Shown here: positions 16,510 to 26,401 of the stretch, one piece after another
Layout: the number at the start of each line of letters is the position of its first letter
Position numbering within the stretch: position 1 is the stretch's first letter
NCBI RefSeq assembly: GCF_000189255.1
Contig: NZ_AEVS01000014.1
Span: 88,383 to 152,382, forward strand
Direction of reading: 5' to 3'
Length of the DNA: 64,000 nt
Source: Vibrio brasiliensis LMG 20546
GTDB lineage: Bacteria; Pseudomonadota; Gammaproteobacteria; Enterobacterales; Vibrionaceae
Notes under the pieces: generated by a model
The model's database searches: none
What the model was told of the DNA's origin: nothing
What the model saw: only the letters and a program-made list of their open reading frames with translations
Translations under genes and position numbers: made by a program

Positions 16510-19500
16510 TTGTTTACTGTCTACCATTCCAACCAAGTGGATGTTTTAAAGTCCTTGCTTGTTGAGCTTGTACGGCTCAACCCATTAGCCAATCCATTTG
16601 AACAAGAGCAGATCCTGGTTCAGAGCCCGGGTATGTCTCAGTGGCTTAAAATGGAGTTAGCCAAAGAGTTTGGAGTGGCGGCAAGCATTGAATTTCCGCT
16701 CCCGGCGACCTTTATCTGGAACATGTTCACTGAGGTTCTGCCAGATGTGCCGAAACGAAGTGCCTTCAATAAAGAGTCAATGACCTGGAAGTTGATGCAC
16801 ATCCTGCCGGGGTTATTGGATCAGCCACAATTTGAACCGCTTAAACACTATCTTGAACAAGACGAAGACAGCTCTAAGCTCTATCAGCTGTCGGAGAAAA
16901 TTGCCGATATTTTCGATGGTTATCTGGTTTACCGACCAGAGTGGATTGCCAGTTGGGAAGCGGGACAAACCGTTCTGGAGCTAGAAGATGAGCACCCATG
17001 GCAGCCGATCTTATGGCAGGCACTTTATGATCATACCGTCGCGCTAGGTCAGTCACCGTATCATCGTGCCAACCTGTACGAGCACTTTATCGATACGCTG
17101 GAAAGCAGCCAGGCGAACTTTGACCATCTCCCTAAGCGACTGTTTGTGTTTGGTATCACGTCTTTACCTCCACGCTATATGGATGCGTTAAAAGCGATCG
17201 GTGAACACATTGATGTTCACTTGATGTTTACCAACCCATGTCGTTACTACTGGGGGGAAGTGCGGGACAGAAAGTTCTTAGCTCGCTTAGCAGCCAAACA
17301 CCGTAAACATGTGGTGTGGAATCAGGATCATTCTGAGCAGCATGGCGAAAGCGAACAGCTCAAAGGCAGTTTAGAAGACAACGTCATTGATGAACTGCAT
17401 ACCGACGCAGTTGGCAACAGTTTACTGGCCTCTATGGGTAAGTTGGGACGCGATAACATGTATTTGTTGTCACAGCTTGAGTCGAATGAGATTGAAGCGT
17501 TTGTTGATGTAGAGCGCGATAGCCTGCTCCATCAACTGCAAGCGGATATCCTTAATCTGGAAGAGCATCAGGATGATCACCAACTCGATAGCAGCAGCCA
17601 TAAACAGGTTGTTTTAGCCGACGATAAATCGCTGACACTGCATGCCTGCCATAGCCCGATGCGTGAAGTGGAAGTGCTACATGATCAGCTATTGTCGATG
17701 TTTGATGCCGATCCATCGCTCAAGCCGCGCGATATTATCGTTATGGTGTCTGACATCAATGCCTACAGCCCTGCGATTCAGGCGGTATTTGGTAACGCGC
17801 CCGGTGAGCGTTTCATTCCTTACTCGATTTCTGACCGCACGGCTGATCAGGAAAGCCCAATCCTCAATGCCTTTATGCAGTTAGTCAACTTACCCAATAC
17901 CCGTTGTCTGGCCTCTGAGCTACTTGAACTACTTGAAACTCCTGCGGTGTTAGCTCGATTTGAACTGACTGAAGATGAATTCATTCTGGCTAAGCAGTGG
18001 GTCGAAGAGTCCGGCATTCGCTGGGGATTAAACTCGTCGACCAGCCAAGAGTTTGAGCTCCCGGCAACTGAGCAAAATACCTGGCAGTTTGGCATTGAGC
18101 GTATGCTGCTTGGTTATGCGATGCCGCATAGTGCCGGTCTGTTTGAGTCTAACTCAGGCGCATTGGCTCCTTATAATGAAGTTCAGGGAATGGGCGCCGA
18201 ACTGGCGGGTAAACTGGCGCACTTTATTGAGACCATCAGCGATTATCGCCAAAAGCTACAACTGATTCAGTCAATTGATAGCTGGAGAGAAGTGCTGACA
18301 GTATTGCTTGATGACTTTTTCTCAGTAGAACTGGAAGGTGAGGCAGCGCTGAAATCGATTCGCGATACCTTAGCTAATCTAAAAGAACAACTTACAGATG
18401 CTGCCTTTGAGCAGAACCTGGCGCCCGCGATTATCGCTCAGTATCTACATAACAAACTGGCAGGTACTCGCGTTAGTCAGCGATTCTTAGCTGGGCAGGT
18501 CAACTTCTGTACCCTGATGCCGATGCGTTCGATTCCATTCAGAGCGGTCTGTTTGCTGGGTATGAACGACGGTATTTATCCGCGTTCAGTGCCACCAGAA
18601 GGCTTTGACCTGATGAACGGACGTGCCAAGCCCGGTGATCGTTCTCGTCGCGATGATGACCGCTACCTGTTTTTGGAAGCAATGTTGTCAGCACAACAAA
18701 CCTTGTATATCAGTTACGTTGGCCGCTCAATTCAGGATAACACCGAAAGGGTACCGTCAGTATTGGTGTCAGAGTTGATGGAATACTGTCAGCAGAACTA
18801 CTGTTTGCAGGGGGATGAGTCGCTGCCAAGTGATGATTCGGGCAATAAATTGCTACGCCAGTTGGTCAACAGCCATTCAATGGTGCCGTTTAGCGCCAAC
18901 GCATTTATCGGCAAGCAGCCGAGTTATGCCAAAGAGTGGTTACCAGCGGCAAACAGGCAAGGGCAGAGTGGTGGAGAATTTAATCGTCAGCTTCAGGATT
19001 ACCTACTGGATGCCACTTATCCCCTTGAGCTGGATTTGGTTGAATTACAACGTTTCTGGCGCTTGCCAGTGCAGTATTTCTTTAACCGTCGTTTAAAAGT
19101 GATGTTCGAGCCGCCACTACCGGTCATGGAAGACGATGAGCCGTTCGTTCTGGATGGACTGGAAAGCTACCAGATGCGCGATGGCTTGCTAGATAGCTTA
19201 CTGAAACACAGATTGTCAGGCTCACAGGATACCAAAGCGATCATAAAGACATTTGTTGAGCAGCAGCGTGCGCAAGGAAAACTGCCTGTTGGTGCCTTCG
19301 GTGACATCGAGTTTGAGACCAATCGGGTTCAGGCTGAAGAGCTGGTCGAGAAGCTGACCTTCTTATGTGGAACCGAGAGTGACGATCTCGAAATCAAACT
19401 GACTTTTGATGTGCTGGGTTCCGATAAGCTGGTTAACCTGACGGGTTGGCTGACACAGAATTACCAATCCGGCCTAATCCGTTTCCGCAGCGGTAAGATA

Positions 19501-19968
19501 CGCGCGCAGGACTACTTATCTGCCTGGATTGATCATCTGGCAATGTCTGCAATGTCGGTGAGCAAGCCAACTCATATGATTGGCTATGACCGTAAAGAGG
19601 GCGTAGTACACCTGGTCTATCCGGCAATTGCTGATTCGGAACATGCAAAGCATCTGCTGGCTGAACTGGTGCGTCTGTTTTATCAGGGGATGACTGAGCC
19701 ACTATGCTATTTTCCTAAGACCTCACTGGCTTGCGTTGAAGCTGGCTTCAGCCGGGGTAAGTGGGTCGATGATGAAGAGAAGTCTCTGAAGAAGATGGCA
19801 GACACCTTCAATGATAGCTATATGGCGACGGGCGAAGGGGCTAATCCGTATATCGCTCGAATCTGGCCTAACTGGAATGATGAGCTCGCAGCTCAGGTGC
19901 GTACTATTTCTGCGTTAGTGCTTCAGGCGCCACGTTTAGCGGCGACAGACAGTGAAGATATGCAGTAG
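16510..19968 (+). CDS. recC: RecC, exonuclease V gamma subunit
   Basis: RecC is the Chi-recognising scaffold subunit of the RecBCD helicase-nuclease that processes double-strand breaks. The 1152 residues compare with 1122 in E. coli. The start aligns with the E. coli protein (MFTVYHSNQVDVL against MLRVYHSN), which supports the TTG codon at 16510 even though no strong ribosome site is visible; no in-frame ATG or GTG lies close upstream. Conserved text includes ILVQSPGMSQWLKMELA, FPLPATFIWNMF and FPLPATFIW-type motifs of the inactive helicase fold. It is followed after 294 bases by recB. Confidence 0.95.
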   Translation: MFTVYHSNQVDVLKSLLVELVRLNPLANPFEQEQILVQSPGMSQWLKMELAKEFGVAASIEFPLPATFIWNMFTEVLPDVPKRSAFNKESMTWKLMHILPGLLDQPQFEPLKHYLEQDEDSSKLYQLSEKIADIFDGYLVYRPEWIASWEAGQTVLELEDEHPWQPILWQALYDHTVALGQSPYHRANLYEHFIDTLESSQANFDHLPKRLFVFGITSLPPRYMDALKAIGEHIDVHLMFTNPCRYYWGEVRDRKFLARLAAKHRKHVVWNQDHSEQHGESEQLKGSLEDNVIDELHTDAVGNSLLASMGKLGRDNMYLLSQLESNEIEAFVDVERDSLLHQLQADILNLEEHQDDHQLDSSSHKQVVLADDKSLTLHACHSPMREVEVLHDQLLSMFDADPSLKPRDIIVMVSDINAYSPAIQAVFGNAPGERFIPYSISDRTADQESPILNAFMQLVNLPNTRCLASELLELLETPAVLARFELTEDEFILAKQWVEESGIRWGLNSSTSQEFELPATEQNTWQFGIERMLLGYAMPHSAGLFESNSGALAPYNEVQGMGAELAGKLAHFIETISDYRQKLQLIQSIDSWREVLTVLLDDFFSVELEGEAALKSIRDTLANLKEQLTDAAFEQNLAPAIIAQYLHNKLAGTRVSQRFLAGQVNFCTLMPMRSIPFRAVCLLGMNDGIYPRSVPPEGFDLMNGRAKPGDRSRRDDDRYLFLEAMLSAQQTLYISYVGRSIQDNTERVPSVLVSELMEYCQQNYCLQGDESLPSDDSGNKLLRQLVNSHSMVPFSANAFIGKQPSYAKEWLPAANRQGQSGGEFNRQLQDYLLDATYPLELDLVELQRFWRLPVQYFFNRRLKVMFEPPLPVMEDDEPFVLDGLESYQMRDGLLDSLLKHRLSGSQDTKAIIKTFVEQQRAQGKLPVGAFGDIEFETNRVQAEELVEKLTFLCGTESDDLEIKLTFDVLGSDKLVNLTGWLTQNYQSGLIRFRSGKIRAQDYLSAWIDHLAMSAMSVSKPTHMIGYDRKEGVVHLVYPAIADSEHAKHLLAELVRLFYQGMTEPLCYFPKTSLACVEAGFSRGKWVDDEEKSLKKMADTFNDSYMATGEGANPYIARIWPNWNDELAAQVRTISALVLQAPRLAATDSEDMQ

Positions 19969-20262
19969 TCGGGATGGTAAGAGAAGTAGGTGGCCGCCAG
20001 TAAATCATTATAGTGTAGGGCGTTCGCTGTACGGCCACAGGTCAGAGGGACCATGATTCTTTTGGTTTGTTGCAAGTGCGGTTAGCTGTCGTTAGCCACC
20101 GTTGCTCAACACATGGCGCGCATACTAACGGTTAGAACGATGTTCTGCCGTGAGAAAGATCTCATAAAGTCCTAACTATTTAGGCGTTTAGAGTAATTAC
20201 AATCGTTTTTAAGTCTGGATCACATTTGGATCTTGGGTTTTAAGTAGAAAGGTAGAAATTTT
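19969..20262 (+). other. structured recC-recB intergenic region, no gene seen
   Basis: This stretch replaces the place where E. coli has the ptrA protease gene. It has no credible reading frame. It holds long-range arms GTGGCCG / CGGCCAC (19990-19996, 20032-20038), a direct repeat GTTAGC near 20080-20100 and a hairpin AGAAC-GAT-GTTCT inside ACGG / CCGT (20128-20151). It probably carries the recB promoter and leader. Confidence 0.5.
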
Positions 20263-23200
20263 ATGACAGCAACGTCAATGGTGACTCCGCTCAATGCCAT
20301 GACTTTTCCTCTGCATGGTGCTCGACTGATTGAAGCATCGGCGGGTACAGGTAAGACATTTACCATCGCTGGCTTATACCTAAGATTGCTTTTGGGTCAC
20401 GGTAGTCCGGAAACCAAACACCAAGTTCCCTTGACTGTCGATCAGATTCTGGTCGTGACCTTTACTGAAGCAGCGACCGCAGAACTGCGCGACCGGATTC
20501 GTGCACGTATTCATGATGCTCGGCTGGCATTTGCGCGTGGGCAGAGTGGTGATCCAGTCATCCAGCCACTACTGGAAGAGGTGAGTGATCATAAGCAAGC
20601 TGCGGATATTCTCCTTCAGGCGGAAAGACAGATGGATGAAGCCGCTGTCTACACGATCCACGGTTTCTGTCAGCGTATGCTGACGCAAAATGCCTTCGAA
20701 TCAGGCAGTCGTTTTAACAATGAATTTGTTACCGATGAGAGTCATCTCAAGGCTCAGGTGGTCGCGGATTACTGGCGACGTAATTTCTACCCATTACCGC
20801 TAAATCTGGCTGGTGAAGTTCGCCGTATCTGGAATGCGCCGTCTGACTTGTTGCGTGAAATTTCTAATTATCTGACTGGTTCGCCACTGAGCCTTTCAGT
20901 TGCGGCTATGAGTGGCAGTTTGGCTGACCTGCATCAGCAAAATCTTGAGCGTATTGATGCATTAAAGCAGCTATGGCGTAGCCATCAGGACGACCTGTTT
21001 GCAGTGATTAATGACTCAGACGTTAACAAGCGCAGCTACACCAAAAAGTCACTGCCAGCCTGGTTAGAGGAAGTAAACCTCTGGGCGGCGACTGAAACCA
21101 CAGGCTATGATTATCCGGACAAGCTGGAGCGATTTTCCCAGCAGGTACTGTTTGATAAGACGCCGAAAGGTACAGCGCCACAGCACCCAATGTTCGTCGC
21201 GATTGAAGAATTCCTCGCTAACCCGATCAGTCTTAAAGCGCCAATTCTTGCTCATGCCATTGAGCACTGTAGAGCCATGTTGGCGAAAGCCAAGCAGCAA
21301 AAACAGTGGCTATCGTTTGATGACCTGCTGACCAATCTTTCAGCGGCGATTGATGGTGATGAATCTGAGCTGCTGGCTGAACGTATCCGAACCCTGTATC
21401 CGGTTGCGATGATCGATGAATTCCAGGATACCGACCCTCTTCAGTACAGCATTTTTAGCCGTATCTACCTTGAGCATCCGCAGTGCGGCTTGTTTATGAT
21501 TGGCGACCCTAAGCAGGCGATTTACGGTTTCCGCGGTGCAGATATTTTTACCTATATTAAGGCGCGTAAGCAGGTCTCATCACACTTTACTCTCGGTACC
21601 AACTGGCGTTCGAGTGCCGATATGGTTGCCGCGGTTAACCAGATTTTTGAGCTGCCAGACAGCCCTTTTATCTATGATCAGGACATTCCATTTCTTCCGG
21701 TTAACCATAGTCCAAACGCTCTACAGCGCGTTTGGACTATCGGTGGTCAAAAACAACCTGCTCTGACTTACTGGTTGCAAGACGCAGAAGATAAACCGCT
21801 GCCAAAAGGTGAATACCTGCAGGCGATGGCGAAAGCGAGTGCTGACCAAATCCAGACGATCCTGGCTGCAGCGCAAGATCAACAAGCCTATTTTGAAAAT
21901 GGCGAAAACAAGCATGTGATACAGGCTGGGGATATAGCCGTTCTGGTACGTACTGGTAGTGAAGGTCGTATGGTTAAAGAGGCGCTCGCTAAGCAGGGGA
22001 TTGCCAGTGTTTATCTCTCCAACCGAGACAGTGTTTTCACTTCGCTGGTGGCACAGGATATTCAGCGTTTACTTCAGGCGGTACTGACGCCAGAAAATGA
22101 CCGCGCCTTACGTGCCAGCCTGGCTTCTGAGATATTTGCGCTTGATGCAGGAACACTCGACAAACTCAACAATGATGAGAACGAGTGGGAAAGCGCGATT
22201 AACGAATTTAAAGAGTATCGCAAGCTATGGACACAGCGAGGTGTGCTGCCAATGTTGCGCAGTGTGATGAGCAAGCGACACATCGCCGAGCGTCTGTTGG
22301 AAGAAGAGGCCGGTGAGCGCAATCTGACGGATTTAATGCACATTGGTGAGTTACTGCAGCAAGCGAGTCAGGACGTTGAAAGTGACCATGGTCTGCTACG
22401 TTGGCTGGCTCAGGCAATTAGTGATGCGCAAAACGGACTCGGTGGCAGTGAAGACCAGATTCAACGTTTGGAATCAGAACGTAATCTGGTGCAAATCGTT
22501 ACTATCCATAAATCAAAAGGTCTTGAGTATGACCTGGTCTTTTTGCCATTTGTTCTCAGCTATCGCGAAGCCAGTGAGGCGAAATACTACGATGCGGCTC
22601 AGGACCAGACGATTCTTGATATTGCCCGGCAGGATGCTTCACTTGCACAGGCTGACAAAGAGCGTTTAGCGGAAGACTTACGTTTGATCTACGTAGCGCT
22701 GACCCGTGCTGTTTATGGCTGTTATGTAGGTGCAGCACCACTACGTAACGGACGTTCAACCAAAGAGCCTACTGGCGTCCATCACAGTGCTATGGGCTAC
22801 CTGCTGCAAAATGGCCAGCAGGGTGGAATTAACGACTTAACTCTAGCGGTTCAAAAACATGTTGATGGCCTGAGTAGTGTTGCGATCTCCGATCTGCCTG
22901 AAACACATCAACAGCCATTGGTGTTACAGCAAGAGTCGCAGCAGCAACTTATTGCCAGTGAACTGAGCAATGAAATCGATCGTAACTGGCGCATTACCAG
23001 TTATTCAGGGCTGATTAAGCAAGGCTCACATCACAGTGATGAAGCTTACACCGACCTGATGCACCTTGATATCGACTCTTCCGATGAAGAGGACCAGGAT
23101 GAAATGGTTGAACCGGAAATGTCGATTTTCACTTTCCCTCGCGGTGCCAGACCCGGCACCTTTCTGCATACCCTATTTGAAGAGGTGGAGTTTACTCAGC

Positions 23201-23880
23201 CTGCAACCAGCGAAGAAAATAGCACCATCATCATCCAGCTACTGGAAAGTGAGCAGTTAGATATCAATTGGTTGCCAGTGCTCCAGCAACTTATCGATAC
23301 AGTACTGGCGACCCCTTTAGATGGTAAGTCATTGCTGTTAAACCAGAAAGGCCCAAGCCAGCGACTGGTTGAAATGGAGTTTTTATTGCCGATTGAAGTA
23401 TTGGCTGCGCCGGCACTTAATCGAGTTATTCAGCGTCATGATCCACTCTCGGCGAAGGCTGGTGACTTAGGTTTCCATACGGTACAAGGCATGCTGAAAG
23501 GCTTTATTGATTTGGTGTTTGAGCATCAGGGCAAATACTACGTTTTAGACTGGAAATCGAATCACTTAGGCGATGAGGTGAGCTTTTATCATGGGCAAGC
23601 ACTGAAAAATGCGATGGCCGATCACCGTTATGATCTTCAGTATCAGATTTATGCTCTGGCATTGCACCGCTTCTTACGCAGTCGCATTGCTGACTATGAC
23701 TACCAGCAACATTTTGGTGGTGTTTACTACCTGTTCTTACGTGGCATGGATGGTGCCAGTGATCATGGGGTATTTTCTGCGAAACCGAGTTTGGAGTTTT
23801 TAACGGATATGGACAAGTTGATCGATGGTGAGCCTATCGATGCCAAACACAATAGTGCAGGCCAGATGGAGTTACTGTAA
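20263..23880 (+). CDS. recB: RecB, exonuclease V beta subunit
   Basis: RecB is the 3'-5' helicase and sole nuclease of RecBCD, and loads RecA after Chi. In 1205 residues the superfamily 1 helicase motifs are clear: Walker A ASAGTGKT (25-32), motif II-type MIDEFQDTDPLQ, motif III GDPKQAIYGFRGAD, and IVTIHKSKGLEYDLV and YVALTRA in the second half. The C-terminal nuclease domain shows GMLKGFIDLVFEHQGKYYVLDWKSN-type text, where the Asp and Lys of DWK are catalytic. Its stop is 2 bases before the recD start, so the two are translationally linked. Confidence 0.97.
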   Translation: MTATSMVTPLNAMTFPLHGARLIEASAGTGKTFTIAGLYLRLLLGHGSPETKHQVPLTVDQILVVTFTEAATAELRDRIRARIHDARLAFARGQSGDPVIQPLLEEVSDHKQAADILLQAERQMDEAAVYTIHGFCQRMLTQNAFESGSRFNNEFVTDESHLKAQVVADYWRRNFYPLPLNLAGEVRRIWNAPSDLLREISNYLTGSPLSLSVAAMSGSLADLHQQNLERIDALKQLWRSHQDDLFAVINDSDVNKRSYTKKSLPAWLEEVNLWAATETTGYDYPDKLERFSQQVLFDKTPKGTAPQHPMFVAIEEFLANPISLKAPILAHAIEHCRAMLAKAKQQKQWLSFDDLLTNLSAAIDGDESELLAERIRTLYPVAMIDEFQDTDPLQYSIFSRIYLEHPQCGLFMIGDPKQAIYGFRGADIFTYIKARKQVSSHFTLGTNWRSSADMVAAVNQIFELPDSPFIYDQDIPFLPVNHSPNALQRVWTIGGQKQPALTYWLQDAEDKPLPKGEYLQAMAKASADQIQTILAAAQDQQAYFENGENKHVIQAGDIAVLVRTGSEGRMVKEALAKQGIASVYLSNRDSVFTSLVAQDIQRLLQAVLTPENDRALRASLASEIFALDAGTLDKLNNDENEWESAINEFKEYRKLWTQRGVLPMLRSVMSKRHIAERLLEEEAGERNLTDLMHIGELLQQASQDVESDHGLLRWLAQAISDAQNGLGGSEDQIQRLESERNLVQIVTIHKSKGLEYDLVFLPFVLSYREASEAKYYDAAQDQTILDIARQDASLAQADKERLAEDLRLIYVALTRAVYGCYVGAAPLRNGRSTKEPTGVHHSAMGYLLQNGQQGGINDLTLAVQKHVDGLSSVAISDLPETHQQPLVLQQESQQQLIASELSNEIDRNWRITSYSGLIKQGSHHSDEAYTDLMHLDIDSSDEEDQDEMVEPEMSIFTFPRGARPGTFLHTLFEEVEFTQPATSEENSTIIIQLLESEQLDINWLPVLQQLIDTVLATPLDGKSLLLNQKGPSQRLVEMEFLLPIEVLAAPALNRVIQRHDPLSAKAGDLGFHTVQGMLKGFIDLVFEHQGKYYVLDWKSNHLGDEVSFYHGQALKNAMADHRYDLQYQIYALALHRFLRSRIADYDYQQHFGGVYYLFLRGMDGASDHGVFSAKPSLEFLTDMDKLIDGEPIDAKHNSAGQMELL

Positions 23881-23882
23881 TC

Positions 23883-25994
23883 ATGGCAAATCTAATTCAA
23901 ACGCTTAAACAGTTAGCGCTTAAAGGTAACATCAGACAGCTTGATTATCAGTTCGCGCGTTTTATTGAGTCACAATCAGGTGACGAACAGATCGCGTTTA
24001 TTGCTGGCGTAGTCAGTAGTGAATTAGGCAAAGGACATATCTGTTTACCTCTCAATGATAGGCAGGGCCAGCCAGTCGATCTTAGTGCCAGACTTGGGCT
24101 TTTTGGCGAAGCGGCCATCGAACTAAACCAAACGCTGGTGAGTATTGATTGGCATCAGCGACTCAACGATGCACATTTAGTCGGTAGCGGTGGCGAAGCA
24201 CTGCCACTTATTTATGATGGACAGCGACTTTATTTACACCGCTATTGGCACTATGAAGTGGCGTTGTCTGAGAGGCTCAATAGCTTTGGGTCACCTATGA
24301 TCCAAAAGCCAGCTGAAGTGCAAAAACTGGCTCAGTTACTGGATCATCTTTTTGCGCGCAACTATCGCTATCTATTTGAAGATATTATTAAATTATCACA
24401 AGTGTCAGAGTCTAATTCCGGTCTTCGTCAGCGTCTGGTCTGCGACCATCTGGATGTGGTTGACGAGGAAAATCTGGATTGGCCTGCCATAGACCAAAAG
24501 CTCACTTCAGCAAAAAGTATCACGGATTTGTCGGTGCTCGATGAGCTTGTACCATTGGCTGCCTGTGTTAACTGGCAAAAGGTTGCGGCAGCGGTTGCAT
24601 TGAGTAAACGCTTTGCTGTGATTTCAGGTGGACCGGGAACTGGTAAAACAACAACAGTAACCAAACTGCTTGCAGCACTGATCGAACAGGCGCAAAGCAA
24701 TAATGAATATCCAACCATCAAGTTGGTTGCCCCAACGGGTAAAGCCGCAGCTCGTTTGACCGAGTCGATTGGTAAAGCGGTTGCCGGGCTACCCGTATCA
24801 ACGGAGCTAAAACAGGCTATCCCTACGGATGCCAGTACTCTTCATCGTCTGTTAGGTGCTATCCCTAACAGTGCTGAATTCAGACACAATCAAGATAATC
24901 CGCTTCACTTAGATATTCTTGTTGTCGATGAGGCGTCGATGGTCGATCTGCCTATGATGTACAAATTGATTGATGCATTACCTAAACATGCTCGTTTGAT
25001 TTTACTCGGCGATAAAGATCAGCTCGCCTCAGTAGAGGCGGGGGCGGTACTGGGTGATATCTGCTCTTTTAACACGCTTGGCTTTAGTCAGGCACAGGCG
25101 ACCCAGATAGCCCGTTTAACGGGTTATTCCACCCTTGCACATGCGACCAATCTACAGCCGTCTATTGCTGATAGTTTATGTATGCTGAAGAAGAGTTACC
25201 GTTTTGATGCTCGCTCTGGTATTGGTCAGCTGTCTCAGGCAGTCAACTCAGGCTCGGCACAGAAGGTCGATTGGGTATGGCAAAAAGAGTTCGCTGATAT
25301 TGCTAAATATTCCATTGATAGCCAGAACTACAGTCAGTTGATTCAATCCTTAGTCGCTGAATACAGCCATTACCTGAAAAGGATCAATATTTTCCAGCGT
25401 GACGCGGAGACGGATGTTGCTGAGAGTGCATCACAGAAAGCTAAGGCCGTGCTGGATCTGTTTTCGCGCTGCCGATTGCTGTGTGCGATTCGTGAAGGGG
25501 ACTTTGGGGTAAAAGGTCTTAACCAGCGTGTCGAGAGAGCATTAGCAGCCCGCAAACTGATTCAGGTTCAAGAGGAGCTTTGGTATCACGGCAGACCAGT
25601 GATGGTAACGCGCAATGACCACTCTCTTGGCTTGTACAACGGTGATATTGGTATCTGTATGCTTGATGAGTCGGACAGCCAGCCGAGACTGAAAGTCTTC
25701 TTTGAACTGCCTGATGGAAGCGTTAAGTCAGTATTGCCGAGCCGAGTTCCTGAACATGAAACTGCCTATGCGATGACGATTCATAAATCGCAGGGTAGTG
25801 AGTTTGAGCACACTTTAATGATTCTGCCGCCAGAGTTTACGCCGATTCTGACCCGAGAGCTGATATATACCGGGATAACTCGAGCAAAGAAACGGTTGAG
25901 CTTATATGTTGATGAGCGAGTGATGAAGCGAGGAATTAAGGTTCGAACTGAACGAGCGAGTGGTTTAGTGGAGCGTCTACAGGCGAGCGGATAA
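23883..25994 (+). CDS. recD: RecD, exonuclease V alpha subunit
   Basis: RecD is the fast 5'-3' helicase of RecBCD. The 703-residue protein is longer than E. coli RecD (608), mainly through insertions between helicase motifs (for example around residues 390-430). Motifs seen are Walker A GGPGTGKTTT, motif Ia VAPTGKAAARL, Walker B VVDEASMVDLPMM, GDKDQLASVEAGAVLGD and the C-terminal YAMTIHKSQGSEF and YTGITRAKK. Start ATG lies 2 bases after recB. A 7-bp hairpin GATAACC / GGTTATC overlaps the stop (25990-26009). Confidence 0.96.
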   Translation: MANLIQTLKQLALKGNIRQLDYQFARFIESQSGDEQIAFIAGVVSSELGKGHICLPLNDRQGQPVDLSARLGLFGEAAIELNQTLVSIDWHQRLNDAHLVGSGGEALPLIYDGQRLYLHRYWHYEVALSERLNSFGSPMIQKPAEVQKLAQLLDHLFARNYRYLFEDIIKLSQVSESNSGLRQRLVCDHLDVVDEENLDWPAIDQKLTSAKSITDLSVLDELVPLAACVNWQKVAAAVALSKRFAVISGGPGTGKTTTVTKLLAALIEQAQSNNEYPTIKLVAPTGKAAARLTESIGKAVAGLPVSTELKQAIPTDASTLHRLLGAIPNSAEFRHNQDNPLHLDILVVDEASMVDLPMMYKLIDALPKHARLILLGDKDQLASVEAGAVLGDICSFNTLGFSQAQATQIARLTGYSTLAHATNLQPSIADSLCMLKKSYRFDARSGIGQLSQAVNSGSAQKVDWVWQKEFADIAKYSIDSQNYSQLIQSLVAEYSHYLKRINIFQRDAETDVAESASQKAKAVLDLFSRCRLLCAIREGDFGVKGLNQRVERALAARKLIQVQEELWYHGRPVMVTRNDHSLGLYNGDIGICMLDESDSQPRLKVFFELPDGSVKSVLPSRVPEHETAYAMTIHKSQGSEFEHTLMILPPEFTPILTRELIYTGITRAKKRLSLYVDERVMKRGIKVRTERASGLVERLQASG

Positions 25995-26021
25995 CCTTCC
26001 GTGGTTATCTAATTAAGCTGT

Positions 26022-26198
26022 TTAAAGTGCTTTGGTAAAAGAAATACTGCGGATGCGGTACTTTTTTTGATAGTTCAGAATGAACGCTTTTAAGCCTTCT
26101 GTAACTGGAAATACGCAATGAACATCTAGGTCTTCTAGTAGTTCATTGTCTGCCATATCCCAGAAACTCTGCACAGAGTTACAGATAATTTTTTTCAT
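26022..26198 (-). CDS. small protein of 58 residues, unknown
   Basis: An uninterrupted reading frame runs from ATG at 26198 to TAA at 26022. It begins MKKIICNSVQSFWDMADNEL, continues with an acidic segment and DVHCVFPVTEGLKAFI, and ends in a basic segment KKYRIRSISFTKAL. The composition is that of a real soluble protein: balanced charge, no low complexity, and aromatic residues spaced as in a folded domain. Two cysteines are present (6 and 28). The gene fills the gap between the convergent recD and the co-directional argA and accounts for an otherwise empty 400 bases. The ribosome site is weak (GAG about 12 bases upstream). I do not recognise the family. It has no membrane segment or signal peptide. 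Confidence 0.65.
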   Translation of the reverse strand: MKKIICNSVQSFWDMADNELLEDLDVHCVFPVTEGLKAFILNYQKKYRIRSISFTKAL

Positions 26199-26291
26199 CG
26201 ATAGTTTGCTCTAAGTGACGTAGTGAGTTACCTCAAGCAATCCTTGCGACTTAACTTGCGTGCAAATTAAGCGAATAAGTGAATCCTATCT

Positions 26292-26313
26292 AGCTCCCAT
26301 TTATTTGGGAGCT
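26292..26313. terminator. hairpin downstream of argA
   Basis: Perfect 8-bp arms AGCTCCCA / TGGGAGCT flank a TTTATT loop. On the plus strand it is followed by CGAATTTT; on the minus strand, where argA would need it, no T run follows. It may end argA transcription before the small gene at 26198. Confidence 0.5.
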
Positions 26314-26401
26314 CGAATTTTAACCAAAGCGACGAATGAAATAAAGTGAATATTGTAGGAAAATTCACCAGCTGAATAGCAAGTTTGAGAATATCAACAC
26401 C

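Noticed and set aside
22074-22417. Overlapping antisense frames in recB
   Set aside because: Both are shadows of recB; composition is arginine/serine/leucine-rich with no motif.
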